Below, one piece after another: positions 16,595 to 24,743 of a stretch of DNA of 55,373 bases. Under the pieces are notes generated by a model, which was not told where the DNA came from, did not search any database, and saw nothing but the letters and a program-made list of their open reading frames with translations. The translations under genes were made by a program, and so were the position numbers. Source of the DNA: Oribacterium sp. (GTDB taxonomy: Bacteria > Bacillota_A > Clostridia > Lachnospirales > Lachnospiraceae); assembly GCA_017940955.1 (NCBI GenBank), contig JAGAXP010000248.1:1-55373 (forward strand), read 5' to 3'. Positions within the stretch are counted from its first letter, which is position 1, and the number at the start of each line of letters is the position of its first letter.

Positions 16595-17845
16595 TCATTC
16601 CCCATCAGTCAGGACTGCGAATTCCTGATCGGGATTACTGTTCAGGTCAACAGGCGGTCTCGGATCAGCCTCCGGGACAAGCGTCAGTTTGCCGGGCGGC
16701 TTGGCGACATACTCACCGAGCAGCTCTGCAAACCGCTTCTTACCCATCATTTTTTCAAACTCAGTCAGAGTGATGAGCTGCCGTTTGTAGAGGTCGGTGT
16801 AGCCGTTTGCCACCGCTGTGTCCACCACAGCCTTCGTGTCTGTGAAAACCCTCTTGCTCCGTCCTTCGACCACCTTATAACCGGGGATCGGGACGCCATG
16901 GTTGATTGCCTCTGCTGATACGAATGCAAAGACTGATTCGATCCAGGAACTGATCCTGTTCAGCGTCGGCAGTATCCCTGCCAGCTCATTAAGCGGGATC
17001 AGTCCCGGCTGTTTGAAAACCGCTGTGCCTGTGTCGGGATTGTAGGGAGCCGTCATATCCGTTTCCTCTGTATCGTCTGTAAACGCGCCTGCGTCGAGAT
17101 CCAAAAATTCTTCTCGGCAAAGCGCCAGTGCTTCATCCGCGCAGGCGCGGCATACAGGCTTGGCTCGGCAGAACCGGCACCAGTCTCCCGGATGCTGTTC
17201 TCCCTTTCCTTCATAGGCCATCTTCGCTATCGGTATGATGCTCTCGCCCCATTCCTCCAGCTCTTTCCGGCTGCATTCGAAGGTGCTGATGTTCTCAAGG
17301 CGTGGCTGGATGATGCTCATACGGACAGTCTCGATCTCATAAATATAGCCGTAAGCGGCCAAGCCTCCGAGTGCGTATAGCATCATCTGGCTATTGTGGT
17401 CTGCGTCCACAAACACGCCCTGCCCAGTCTTGAAATCACAGACATGGAGCAGCCCCTTTCCCTGATCATCCTTCCCGACAATCAGCATGTCAGCCGTACC
17501 AAAACCGGAAGGAGCGATGTGGCTGTAGTCCACCCGCTCCTCCACTAAAACCAGGGGTTCGCTTCCATTACGCTTCATCTCCTCGATGATGGTAATGACG
17601 AACTCCGCATACACATCGGTGATCGCATCGATCTCCTCCGTGTAAAACTCCTCAGATTGAGGACGCTTCACTCTCTCGTGCAGATACTTCCTGACCTTAT
17701 ATTCGCAGACTTCATGTGCGAACGTGCCCTCGGCGGCATAGATGGAACTTTCATTGGGAAAGCCCTCCTGCAGCCTGACCGAAGGCGGGCAGTGAAGCCA
17801 CTGCTTTGAACTGGATGCGCTTAACAGCGCATGTACATCCGGCAT
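16595..17845 (-). CDS. DUF2800 protein, RecB/Cas4-like PD-(D/E)xK nuclease
   Basis: A 416-residue protein of the DUF2800 family. The N-terminus (HALLSASSSKQWLHCPPSVR) and AAEGTFAHE are characteristic. The nuclease core includes GTADMLIV and VCDFKTGQG, and a cysteine cluster at CRFCRAKPVCRAC suggests an iron-sulphur site as in Cas4. It is probably an exonuclease acting in recombination or replication, paired with DUF2815. The length is normal for the family. Confidence 0.9.
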   Translation of the reverse strand: MPDVHALLSASSSKQWLHCPPSVRLQEGFPNESSIYAAEGTFAHEVCEYKVRKYLHERVKRPQSEEFYTEEIDAITDVYAEFVITIIEEMKRNGSEPLVLVEERVDYSHIAPSGFGTADMLIVGKDDQGKGLLHVCDFKTGQGVFVDADHNSQMMLYALGGLAAYGYIYEIETVRMSIIQPRLENISTFECSRKELEEWGESIIPIAKMAYEGKGEQHPGDWCRFCRAKPVCRACADEALALCREEFLDLDAGAFTDDTEETDMTAPYNPDTGTAVFKQPGLIPLNELAGILPTLNRISSWIESVFAFVSAEAINHGVPIPGYKVVEGRSKRVFTDTKAVVDTAVANGYTDLYKRQLITLTEFEKMMGKKRFAELLGEYVAKPPGKLTLVPEADPRPPVDLNSNPDQEFAVLTDGE

Positions 17846-17860
17846 AGGCAGGCCTCCCGA

Positions 17861-18352
17861 TCAAAGCTGTGAGAGGTCAGTCAGGAATGCCTCATACTTT
17901 TCAGCGGGCAGCTCGCTCACCTTCGCCACACCGTAGGTCTTAAGGATCGCACCAATCTTCTCGTTGTTGGTACGGTCCTTCTTGAGCTTCTGGACGATGA
18001 TCTTCGTGATGTCATCCTGTGTGACGGTCGGAGAGAGTTCATCCTTCGGAGCGGACTTCTCTGCCTCTACATCACCAGCCGGATCAGCCACAGCAGCATC
18101 GCCAGCGACACCAGCATCATCCACAGTTCCGGCTCCGGTCTCTTCCGCAGCATCGTCTTCACCTTCCTTCTTATCAGCCTCGGTCTGATTGACATGCTGC
18201 AGGATGTCCCTCGCTGTGCCAGCGTCCAGCGCCTCCAGCATCGACATCACCCCGGCAAAGACCAGGCCGATGCCATCGGTCATCTTGCTCCACCTGACCG
18301 TGACTTCTTTCTTTACTTCCTCATTGGCAAATGTCGCATTAGTCTCCGTCAT
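17861..18352 (-). CDS. Phage helical protein with acidic linker
   Basis: A 163-residue protein with a helical N-terminus, an Ala/Asp/Glu/Gly-rich linker (about residues 55-105) and a conserved-looking C-terminal helical domain DDITKIIVQKLKKDRTNNEK, followed by a GVAKVSEL turn. Similar proteins stand before DUF2800 in phages of Clostridia and carry misleading names such as 'rRNA biogenesis protein'. The C-terminal fold resembles small nucleic-acid-binding domains. It overlaps the upstream gene by 14 bases. Confidence 0.72.
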   Translation of the reverse strand: MTETNATFANEEVKKEVTVRWSKMTDGIGLVFAGVMSMLEALDAGTARDILQHVNQTEADKKEGEDDAAEETGAGTVDDAGVAGDAAVADPAGDVEAEKSAPKDELSPTVTQDDITKIIVQKLKKDRTNNEKIGAILKTYGVAKVSELPAEKYEAFLTDLSQL

Positions 18353-18833
18353 AGATCAGCCCCTCCTCTTCGTCATCTTCATCCGGATTCCAGACATCTT
18401 CCTCGTAGCCGGGATCCTGATGGGGAGTCCTCCATCCGAAGAACTCATCCAGCATGTGCCCTTCCATCGGCATGCAGGGAATGTGGCGGCTAACCGGGAT
18501 CCCCAGTTCCTCTGCCACGGCGATTTCCCGCTTCATACCTTCGGTGATCCTGTTTCCGATGACCCAGATCTCATCACAGCCGGACAGCCAATCAAGGCCG
18601 AACTGGATGCCCCTCTCACGCTCCTCCGGCATATCCTCGGACAAAAATTCCGGGAAGAACAGATGAGGAGCCAGAGGCATGTAGCCACGGCTGACGGCGT
18701 ACCCGCAGGCAAGCCGCGCAAGCTGCCTGTTGTGGCGAAGGTCTTCTGCCTTCTGCCTTGCCGTAACGCCCCTGGGCCTGAACGGCGAGCAGATGAACAC
18801 CTTCCTGTGTTTCTGAATGTGGACTTTCTTCAT
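18339..18833 (-). CDS. DUF4406-like Rossmann-fold protein
   Basis: A 164-residue protein related to DUF4406 and the nucleoside 2-deoxyribosyltransferase-like fold: KVFICSPFRPRG near the N-terminus, a central YMPLAPHLFFPEF and a GCDEIWVIG strand. Phage members may act in nucleotide metabolism, but their substrates are unknown. The last 35 residues are an acidic extension. AAAGGAA precedes the ATG. It is the first gene after the second copy of the 48-bp intergenic motif. Confidence 0.78.
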   Translation of the reverse strand: MKKVHIQKHRKVFICSPFRPRGVTARQKAEDLRHNRQLARLACGYAVSRGYMPLAPHLFFPEFLSEDMPEERERGIQFGLDWLSGCDEIWVIGNRITEGMKREIAVAEELGIPVSRHIPCMPMEGHMLDEFFGWRTPHQDPGYEEDVWNPDEDDEEEGLIYDGD

Positions 18834-18927
18834 GTACAGTTCCTTTCTTCGGGTCTTTCCCGATTAACGTCGAACGGCCACAGCCCATGTGAGCCGCAGC
18901 CGTCCGTATGTCAGATTATGGAGGATT

Positions 18928-18975
18928 AACAAGTCCTCTCATATACTGTCCGCAGAGAAGGTGTTTTAGAAGTAT
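18928..18975 (-). promoter_or_regulatory. 48-bp repeated intergenic motif, copy 2
   Basis: Second copy of the motif at 5810-5857, differing at five positions. It starts six bases after the sigma-like gene's stop and lies upstream of the DUF4406 gene. On the minus strand it again carries GGACAGTATATGAG, with flanking short arms CTTCTC/GAGAGG. Conservation of an intergenic sequence between two places that share only their position between transcription blocks suggests a promoter or processing signal. Confidence 0.6.
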
Positions 18976-18980
18976 TAACT

Positions 18981-19736
18981 TCAAAATGCCTGATATTTTT
19001 TTCTGACGTGTTCCACAGCTCCATCAAGTCGGTATGCCACGGCTCTCTGGGAAACATCCAGCATATCCGCAATCTCCTGCTGCTTGTACCCATAGTGGTA
19101 ATAGAGGATGAACACCTCGCGCTGCTTCTCGGTCATGCTCTCCAGCATCTCCCGGCGGGTCTCCTTACGGATGTAGATGGTCTCCGGATCTTCGCCGATA
19201 CGATCTTCCCGCCAGTTGTACTCGTTCTCGTAGGAGTCTTCCACAGCATCCTCGGCATCGCCGTCCTTGTCGCCGTTGTCGTCAGCGTTATAGTCCTTGG
19301 TGCCCTTGCGCCCGCCCTTGCGCCGGTTCATGCTGTTCTGCTCCACCCTGTGATCCCCGATCAGCGTCAGCGCAAGCACCCACGGCTGGGACTCCAGGAA
19401 GCCCTCCGGCAGATCGATATGTTCCTTGATTTCTCCGCCCTTCTCGCTCTCCTTCATCTTGTCGAAGTAGTAGGTGAAGGAAACGCAGGAGGGGATCCAC
19501 ACGACCGTGCGGCCGGAGCCGTTGTCGTAAACCGCGTAGCCGTTCGAGTAGACCAGAATGCCATCTCCGTATCCCAACGGATCGGGAGAAGATGCAATCG
19601 GCTCTCCGGCTTCTTCCCGGAGCTTCCTTGATGTCGGTGTCTTCGCTGCCTTGGTAACGTCACCCAGGATAGTGATCAACTCGCCCAGGGTCGTGTTTTC
19701 GGTGATAGTTGCATTGGTGGTGATGGTGTTGTTCAT
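18981..19736 (-). CDS. Sigma-70 region 4-like transcription factor
   Basis: A 251-residue protein. The C-terminal 50 residues, MTEKQREVFILYYHYGYKQQ with an EIADMLDVSQRAV helix pair, are a sigma-70 region 4 helix-turn-helix. A long acidic linker precedes it (about residues 145-180). The N-terminal 140 residues are not sigma-like and are unrecognised. Regions 2 and 3 are absent, so it is more likely a phage activator than a complete sigma factor. It is the first gene of the minus-strand early operon. Its ribosome binding site is partly buried in a hairpin at 19740-19760. Confidence 0.82.
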   Translation of the reverse strand: MNNTITTNATITENTTLGELITILGDVTKAAKTPTSRKLREEAGEPIASSPDPLGYGDGILVYSNGYAVYDNGSGRTVVWIPSCVSFTYYFDKMKESEKGGEIKEHIDLPEGFLESQPWVLALTLIGDHRVEQNSMNRRKGGRKGTKDYNADDNGDKDGDAEDAVEDSYENEYNWREDRIGEDPETIYIRKETRREMLESMTEKQREVFILYYHYGYKQQEIADMLDVSQRAVAYRLDGAVEHVRKKYQAF

Positions 19737-19739
19737 TTT

Positions 19740-19760
19740 TGCGTCCTTTCTGCGGACGCA
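19740..19760 (-). promoter_or_regulatory. Hairpin covering the ribosome binding site of the sigma-like gene
   Basis: TGCGTCC and GGACGCA form a perfect 7-bp stem with the loop GCAGAAA. AAAGGA, the likely Shine-Dalgarno sequence, is split between loop and stem. This could limit translation of the sigma-like protein until the stem is opened. Confidence 0.5.
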
Positions 19761-20249
19761 TCAGGCAGAAGACATCTCTGGATCACCATTACCTGTACAC
19801 AGCGACAGACAAAGAAAGCCGGACGCAACGACAGAGAGGTGTCCTTACGATCCTTCCTGGCTGGCTTCCTGTACTGGCTGTACAAGCTGCCAAGCTGGAT
19901 TGATCGTTGAACATCTACTGCCGTATGCATCCGGCTTCAGATATTATTTTTCTGTTCTCAGGCTCCCCCGATCAGGGCTGTTCCCTTGAACTGTGTCTAT
20001 AATACCTTCCGGATTTCTTCCCTTACAGGGAGAAAAACTTCCGGTCATTTTTGACGCTATTTGCTACAAAACACCACCTGTAATCACCATTTTGGCGAAT
20101 TCTCCATCCTATCCAATTCTAAATCTGCCTTTATCAGCAACATCCGATTGGTTTCCGCTTCCAATCTACCTTCCCAAACGATAAAAATCCGGAAGATTTT
20201 CTTCCCATTAGCCGCCGCTAACAAATGAAATTTTTCCGGAAAAGGGCAT
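19761..20249. other. Gene-free leader of the early operon with repeated TTCCGG and a dyad
   Basis: No convincing gene is seen. TTCCGG or its complement occurs four times (near 20007, 20037, 20187 and 20234). A dyad CTTCCCTTACAGGGAG centred at about 20025 lies beside TATTAT on the minus strand (20000-20006), which could be a -10 box. No good -35 is visible at 17 bases. These are candidate operator and promoter elements for the early operon. Confidence 0.4.
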
Positions 20250-20290
20250 AAAAAAAAGACCGACCACCTGAATTAACAGATGATCGGCCG
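20250..20290 (-). terminator. Rho-independent terminator after the ImmA-like gene
   Basis: On the minus strand GGCCGATCATCTG pairs with CAGGTGGTCGGTC around TTAATT, followed by seven T. It ends transcription of the gene at 20303-22354 just after its stop. Confidence 0.88.
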
Positions 20291-20302
20291 CTATTCTCTT
20301 CT

Positions 20303-22354
20303 TTATCTTACTCTCAATATCTCATGTCCATGGCTTGAAAGATACTTGTTGGCTTCCTCTACACCCTGATCCCACATGATATCGATGATATAGTCCAGAT
20401 CCCGGTGTCTGGGATTCCGCTCGTTTATTTGTTTCCCGGCGCTCTCGATCAGCAGCTTGGTGATCCAGTCAGGCAGCTTCCATATGAGCGATACGATGAT
20501 CACAAAATCCAGTGTGATCTTATGCTCCGGATCGTTCAGCCAATCACGAAGGCTCTTTGACGTAGTGCCCAGCTTGTCCGCCATCGTCTCCTGTGTCTCT
20601 CCGTTCTTTCGCATCAGATCCTCGAAGGCTTCCTTGAAGGTCTCCGGGAACTCCTTCTTATAGTGGTATTTTGCATCCGGCAGACTCATTTGCTTCTGGT
20701 TGATATAGTCGCTAAGATAGAATTCCGTTCGCTTCTGCAGGTCGGAATCGTAGTAAAGCCTGCCGTAGACGTAGCGGCCAACATTCTGCTGGACGTAAAG
20801 CCGCACAAAACGGAGACAGCAATCATCGACATGCTTCAGCGCCTCATCGGTAAGAACAAACTTATCCTCTTTCCCGCGCTGGACATATTTCGGGTCATTC
20901 AGGATTACATGGCCGTCTGCGTAGACGTAGCGCCCGCTCCCCATGATCTGCTCGAAATCGGGATTGCTCCGCCGCAGCGCATTCACAGTGGACTCTTCAA
21001 TGACAAAAGTATGTTGCTCCTCCCGCCAGGAATCCAGGTCAAATGCGAACGGCTCGATCTTCTCCTTTTTGATATAGTTCAAAGCGCCCTTCGCTGCGAC
21101 GTTGCCAAGCTGTACCATCCTCGCCCGGATCCGGAAATGCGGCAGGTGCAGGGTCTTGCCCATTGCAATTCCGGCAAGCTCGAACTTCTCCCCGGCATGG
21201 CGATAGTTCTCGGCATTCTGACACTCAGTCCGGATCAACTCCCTCGTGTGTGCCTCCGGCATCATAAGTCCATAAGCGCCACGGTTGGCCTGCTTCTCCA
21301 TGAAATAGATGGCATCCTTTACCACCTCATCCTTGTCGATGACGATCTCCTTCGTCTTGACCTGGCGCAGGTCGTTGCTGTCCATCTCCTGGAGCCGGAA
21401 GAACAAGTAATGCTCCTCGAAGTGGATGCATTCATGGAAAATATTGAACGAGGAATAGTCCCTGTTGATGCGATTAGTATTGACTACGATGGTGTTGGCC
21501 GGGATCACGACTTCCCTGGAGGAATCCGCCTTGATCCGCTTCTCCTTGCCGTCCGGTCCTTTCTCTACACGGTCTTCCCCGATATCCAGACGGTCTTTCT
21601 TGAAGAAAACAACGCTGTCCACCATCCGCCTATGCTCATAAATGGGATGATACTCTATGGTCAGCCCCATCCTCTCGGCCAGTTCCGCTGCCACTCGTTT
21701 GCTCGGATCAGTAAGCGCCTCCGGGAGATACCTCCTCCACAGCTCTTCGGCAATCTGATCCATGCGCTTGTTTGTGCTGTACGGCACAAGGTACTTACTC
21801 AGCTGATCGTAGCCATCGCCCTTCCGGTCAAGTTCATCTGTGAGTTCCTCGATGCTGCAGGTGAATTTGTTCTCAAAGGAACACCAGCATACGAGAAACC
21901 CTTTCCAGACCTGTGTCCCCATTGAGGTTGTCAGCTTCAGTTCCACTTCAACATCCGCGTAGAAATTCTCTCTGTCGATCCTCCAATAGGTCACCTGTGG
22001 GAAATTACAGACATCTCCCCGGATGCGGTCATTCAGGATCCTGCTGCCGACCAGCCCGGCAAGAGTACCGTTGCGTAGGCAGCGGTTCAGATACGAATAC
22101 AGCGGCAGCCTGTAGTTGTCAAAGAATACCTTGGTCATAGAGATAAGCTCCGGAACAAGGACCTTTTTCTTGCCTTCCATATCCGTAGTCTGATACGGAA
22201 TAGCATCGCTGGAGCAATCCTCCTGAATGGGTTCTTCCAGCTCCTTCAACTGTACTGAGTACGTCTTTGCCTGATCCTGCTCTATCAGCTCCTTTTCAAC
22301 TGCGTCCAGCCCCTCCGGAGGCACCTTCTCTTCAATTGTGTCTTCATGCTTCAT
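20303..22354 (-). CDS. Large ImmA/IrrE-like metalloprotease with C-terminal XRE-type HTH
   Basis: A 683-residue protein. A zinc-protease motif HECIH at 307-311, followed by EEH, identifies an ImmA/IrrE domain. ImmA-type proteases cleave the repressor of their element after DNA damage. The C-terminus (about 595-650) holds a helix-turn-helix, KNGETQETMADKLGTTSKSL, so it can probably bind DNA itself. The first 250 residues are unassigned. It diverges from the repressor at 22849, the usual ImmR/ImmA arrangement, but it is far larger than ImmA (about 130-300 residues). Start ATG 22354 with GGAG. Whether it cleaves the neighbouring repressor is inference. Confidence 0.82.
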   Translation of the reverse strand: MKHEDTIEEKVPPEGLDAVEKELIEQDQAKTYSVQLKELEEPIQEDCSSDAIPYQTTDMEGKKKVLVPELISMTKVFFDNYRLPLYSYLNRCLRNGTLAGLVGSRILNDRIRGDVCNFPQVTYWRIDRENFYADVEVELKLTTSMGTQVWKGFLVCWCSFENKFTCSIEELTDELDRKGDGYDQLSKYLVPYSTNKRMDQIAEELWRRYLPEALTDPSKRVAAELAERMGLTIEYHPIYEHRRMVDSVVFFKKDRLDIGEDRVEKGPDGKEKRIKADSSREVVIPANTIVVNTNRINRDYSSFNIFHECIHFEEHYLFFRLQEMDSNDLRQVKTKEIVIDKDEVVKDAIYFMEKQANRGAYGLMMPEAHTRELIRTECQNAENYRHAGEKFELAGIAMGKTLHLPHFRIRARMVQLGNVAAKGALNYIKKEKIEPFAFDLDSWREEQHTFVIEESTVNALRRSNPDFEQIMGSGRYVYADGHVILNDPKYVQRGKEDKFVLTDEALKHVDDCCLRFVRLYVQQNVGRYVYGRLYYDSDLQKRTEFYLSDYINQKQMSLPDAKYHYKKEFPETFKEAFEDLMRKNGETQETMADKLGTTSKSLRDWLNDPEHKITLDFVIIVSLIWKLPDWITKLLIESAGKQINERNPRHRDLDYIIDIMWDQGVEEANKYLSSHGHEILRVR

Positions 22355-22527
22355 CTATTGCTTCTCCTCTCGTGGCATGGGAATCTCATCCGGGCTATAC
22401 ACCCGGTACTGATTCCGAAATCGCCCTCATGTCCGACGATGCGCTCTGTCGCTGTCCTGTACAGAAGGATCGCGCTCTGCACTCGTCTGTTGCGTACAAA
22501 TATGCCGCCGGTGATGCACTCCGGCAT
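22351..22527 (-). CDS. Possible short leader ORF coupled to the ImmA-like gene
   Basis: A 58-codon frame in the leader RNA ends in TGA overlapping the ATG of the ImmA-like gene (ATGA), which would allow coupled translation. It has only a weak ribosome binding site and resembles nothing known. The overlap may be chance. Confidence 0.22.
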   Translation of the reverse strand: MPECITGGIFVRNRRVQSAILLYRTATERIVGHEGDFGISTGCIARMRFPCHERRSNR

Positions 22528-22607
22528 TTTGCTCGCCCCATTCCTTACAGGAGGGAGACCACAGGGAAACGATGGCCTCCACCCAGCCCGCGAGACGATG
22601 TGAGAAT

Positions 22608-22636
22608 ATAATAGCATTTCCTATTGCGGTTGTCAA
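22608..22636 (-). promoter_or_regulatory. Sigma-A-type promoter for the ImmA-like gene
   Basis: On the minus strand TTGACA (22631-22636) and TATTAT (22608-22613) are 17 bases apart. Transcription would leave a leader of about 250 bases before the start codon at 22354. Confidence 0.85.
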
Positions 22637-22677
22637 TATGACTGTATTTATTTCCTGTTAAGAAATTTCTATTGACA
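22631..22677. promoter_or_regulatory. Candidate operator between divergent promoters
   Basis: TGTCAATA (22631-22638) and TATTGACA (22670-22677) form an 8-bp inverted repeat that covers both -35 boxes. A perfect palindrome AGAAATTTCT lies at 22661-22670. This is a natural place for the LexA/CI-like repressor to control both directions at once. Confidence 0.55.
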
Positions 22678-22700
22678 GCAACACCCGGAAAAGCTATAAT
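22672..22700 (+). promoter_or_regulatory. Consensus promoter of the CI/LexA-like repressor
   Basis: TTGACA (22672-22677), a 17-base spacer and TATAAT (22695-22700) match the sigma-A consensus exactly. The leader of about 140 bases to the start codon contains a potential hairpin near 22709-22738. Confidence 0.92.
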
Positions 22701-22848
22701 ATGGACGTACAGAGAACGTGGTTTGTTCCAACCTCTGTGTGCAGATGAAAAGGTGGACCGAGATCGGCAGGAATCAGTACGGTCAGTTCCTGTACAGGTC
22801 AACGCCAGGTCATCCACATAGCAGAACCCATTATAGGAGGTCCACAAC

Positions 22849-23667
22849 ATGGGATCGAAAAAGGATAATATAATCTCCTTCCCAAAAGATATATCAAAAC
22901 ACTTCCAGGCAGACATGGCCAAGGAGCGGAATGTCCTCGGCAGGAAGATCGGAGAAGCCCGGAAGAAAGCCGGGATCACACAGGGTGAGCTATCTGAACT
23001 GCTCACCCATTTCGGCGTCCATGTAAAGACTCCGGGAGTGAATAAGTGGGAAAAAGGAGAGACGGTACCAAACGCCTACCAGCTGGTGGCGCTATGCCAT
23101 GCGCTGAACATCGAAGGCGGCCTGGACTTCTTCACCGGGCCGGTCGTACCGAAGAAGGAAGTATTAAACGCACAGGGACTCCGGATGCTGAACAGCTACC
23201 GGGAATTTCTCGAATCTAATCCGAGATACACGATCAACTACCATGTCGCCATGATCGAAATGCCGGTCAGCTTGCTGCCGGCGTCAGCGGGGTATGGGGA
23301 TTTCCTGGATGACGAAAATATGGAGACACGGGAGTTCCCCGCAAGCTCAGTGCCGGATGGCGCAGACTTTGCCGTTCCCGTAGATGGCGACAGCATGGAG
23401 CCGCTCTACCAGGACGGACAGCTTGCCTGGATACAGAAGACAGTCAGTTTGAACGTCGGAGATGTCGGCTTGTTCGTGGTCGATGGACACGGCTTTATCA
23501 AGACCTACGATGAGCAGGAGCCGGACGATGAAGTGTATGAAGATTATCTGGATTCCGACGGCGTGCTGCATCCGCAGGTCGTCCTAATCAGCCAGAACAA
23601 AGCCTACGCACCGAAGATAATCACACCGACCATGGATTTCCGAGTGGTTGGTCGGGTGCTGAATTAA
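22849..23667 (+). CDS. CI/LexA-like repressor (XRE HTH plus S24 peptidase)
   Basis: A 272-residue repressor. Residues 30-95 are an XRE helix-turn-helix. The C-terminal half is a self-cleaving S24 peptidase: Ala147-Gly148 in PASAGYG is the probable cleavage bond, Ser182 in GDSMEP the nucleophile and Lys218 in GFIKTY the base. Such proteins hold a prophage silent until RecA filaments trigger autocleavage. It has the strongest promoter in the window and GGAGG before the ATG. It stands alone on the plus strand, divergent from the ImmA-like gene. Having both a self-cleaving repressor and an ImmA-like protease is unusual. Confidence 0.93.
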   Translation: MGSKKDNIISFPKDISKHFQADMAKERNVLGRKIGEARKKAGITQGELSELLTHFGVHVKTPGVNKWEKGETVPNAYQLVALCHALNIEGGLDFFTGPVVPKKEVLNAQGLRMLNSYREFLESNPRYTINYHVAMIEMPVSLLPASAGYGDFLDDENMETREFPASSVPDGADFAVPVDGDSMEPLYQDGQLAWIQKTVSLNVGDVGLFVVDGHGFIKTYDEQEPDDEVYEDYLDSDGVLHPQVVLISQNKAYAPKIITPTMDFRVVGRVLN

Positions 23668-23670
23668 AAA

Positions 23671-23710
23671 AGCCGGGGAAGAAGAGTACTACCGCTCTCC
23701 TGCCCCGGCT
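23671..23710 (-). terminator. Terminator between convergent repressor genes
   Basis: AGCCGGGG and CCCCGGCT pair. On the minus strand the stem is followed by six T, so it terminates the XRE gene at 23728. The same hairpin, without a clear U-run, may also slow transcription from the plus-strand repressor gene. Confidence 0.85.
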
Positions 23711-23727
23711 CATCTGTTCTATCTGGA

Positions 23728-24615
23728 TTACTCTTCCTCGTCCTCAATCTCGTCATCTTCCCACAGCTCATCGTATTGCCACTGCGGAAGCAGGAACTCT
23801 GAATGTACCACCTCTGCGTTCGATCTCTTCAATTCATCAAGCCTTATCGCAATCACCTTATGCTCCGCATCAATCTCCGGCACGATCTCAAGCAGATCCA
23901 GGTATTGTCGCACTCCCATTTCAACACAGAGGCTATGCCCATACTCACCACCATACACATGGATGCCCTTCCATTTGCCATTATAAACCTTCTCCGGAAT
24001 GTCGAAGCCTTCCTCGCCGATAGTATCGGAGAATACGAGAAACAGCACTCCGGTTTTCCTGTTTCTCACAATATTGAAATACAGCGGCCTGCCCAACTTC
24101 TCCAACATCTCCACGGGGATAACCAGAATATTGTGTCCGTGGTTAAGATAAATATGTGTCGAGTCGTATGGCGTCTTCGGCTCTTCCTCTCTTTTCTCTG
24201 TCGGCGCTTCCACATTGTAGTAGTCAGTATACGGAATCCAGCGGTCACCCAGGTCGCCGTTCTCGTCTTTCAGAATCACGGAATACTCCGACAGATCCAC
24301 ATAGACATCATTCCCATCTTCATCCTGCATGTTCCCGGCCACAAAGACCTTCTCGTCGATCCTATTCATGTAAGAATCCACTTTACGCTTAAGACCCTCG
24401 TCGACCATCTCCAGGCCGCTAATCAACTCCACAGGATTAAGCCCCAGCACCTTGTGAATCATTACTTGGGACGAGGCATCCGGATACCGCTGCCCGGTTT
24501 CCCACAGATGCACCGCCTGTGGTGTCACGCCAAGCTGCTCTGACAGGGAGCCAAGGGTGAGGTTCAGGGCTTTCCGCTTCTTTGCAATCAATCTGCCTGT
24601 TTTCTTCAAATCCAA
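23728..24615 (-). CDS. XRE-family regulator with unknown C-terminal domain
   Basis: A 295-residue protein. Residues 1-60 form a classical XRE helix-turn-helix (IAKKRKALNLTLGSLSEQLG, then VTPQAVHLWETG). The remaining 235 residues are acidic, especially at the end, and contain a beta-rich middle (about 115-240) that I cannot assign; it may sense a ligand or partner. TTG start at 24615 with GGAGGTG nine bases upstream. It converges with the CI-like repressor. A TATAAT box and a TCAAC/GTTGA dyad lie upstream, so it may regulate itself. It may belong to the prophage or to the DNA flanking it. Confidence 0.8.
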   Translation of the reverse strand: MDLKKTGRLIAKKRKALNLTLGSLSEQLGVTPQAVHLWETGQRYPDASSQVMIHKVLGLNPVELISGLEMVDEGLKRKVDSYMNRIDEKVFVAGNMQDEDGNDVYVDLSEYSVILKDENGDLGDRWIPYTDYYNVEAPTEKREEEPKTPYDSTHIYLNHGHNILVIPVEMLEKLGRPLYFNIVRNRKTGVLFLVFSDTIGEEGFDIPEKVYNGKWKGIHVYGGEYGHSLCVEMGVRQYLDLLEIVPEIDAEHKVIAIRLDELKRSNAEVVHSEFLLPQWQYDELWEDDEIEDEEE

Positions 24616-24677
24616 GTATACGCACCTCCAAATCTGATGTTGAGAAGATTATAAATGATTTAGGATGTGTTCGTCTA

Positions 24678-24692
24678 TCAACTAAATGTTGA
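24678..24692. promoter_or_regulatory. Candidate operator upstream of the XRE regulator
   Basis: TCAACTAAATGTTGA is a dyad with 5-bp arms, followed on the minus strand by CATTTATAAT, whose TATAAT is a likely -10 box near 24650. No good -35 is seen at the right spacing, as expected for a regulated promoter. Confidence 0.4.
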
Positions 24693-24743
24693 CGGTGGGC
24701 GGTTGCACCCGTGTTATTCTACACACTTAAATCGGAATGAGGC

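Noticed and set aside
20663..21925. Long plus-strand open frame (420 codons) opposite the ImmA-like gene
   Set aside because: It is the antisense shadow of a well-supported minus-strand gene, lacks a ribosome binding site and has no recognisable domains.
22427..23006. Minus-strand frames across the repressor promoter region (69 and 153 codons)
   Set aside because: They run through both divergent promoters and the start of the repressor gene on the opposite strand, without ribosome binding sites.
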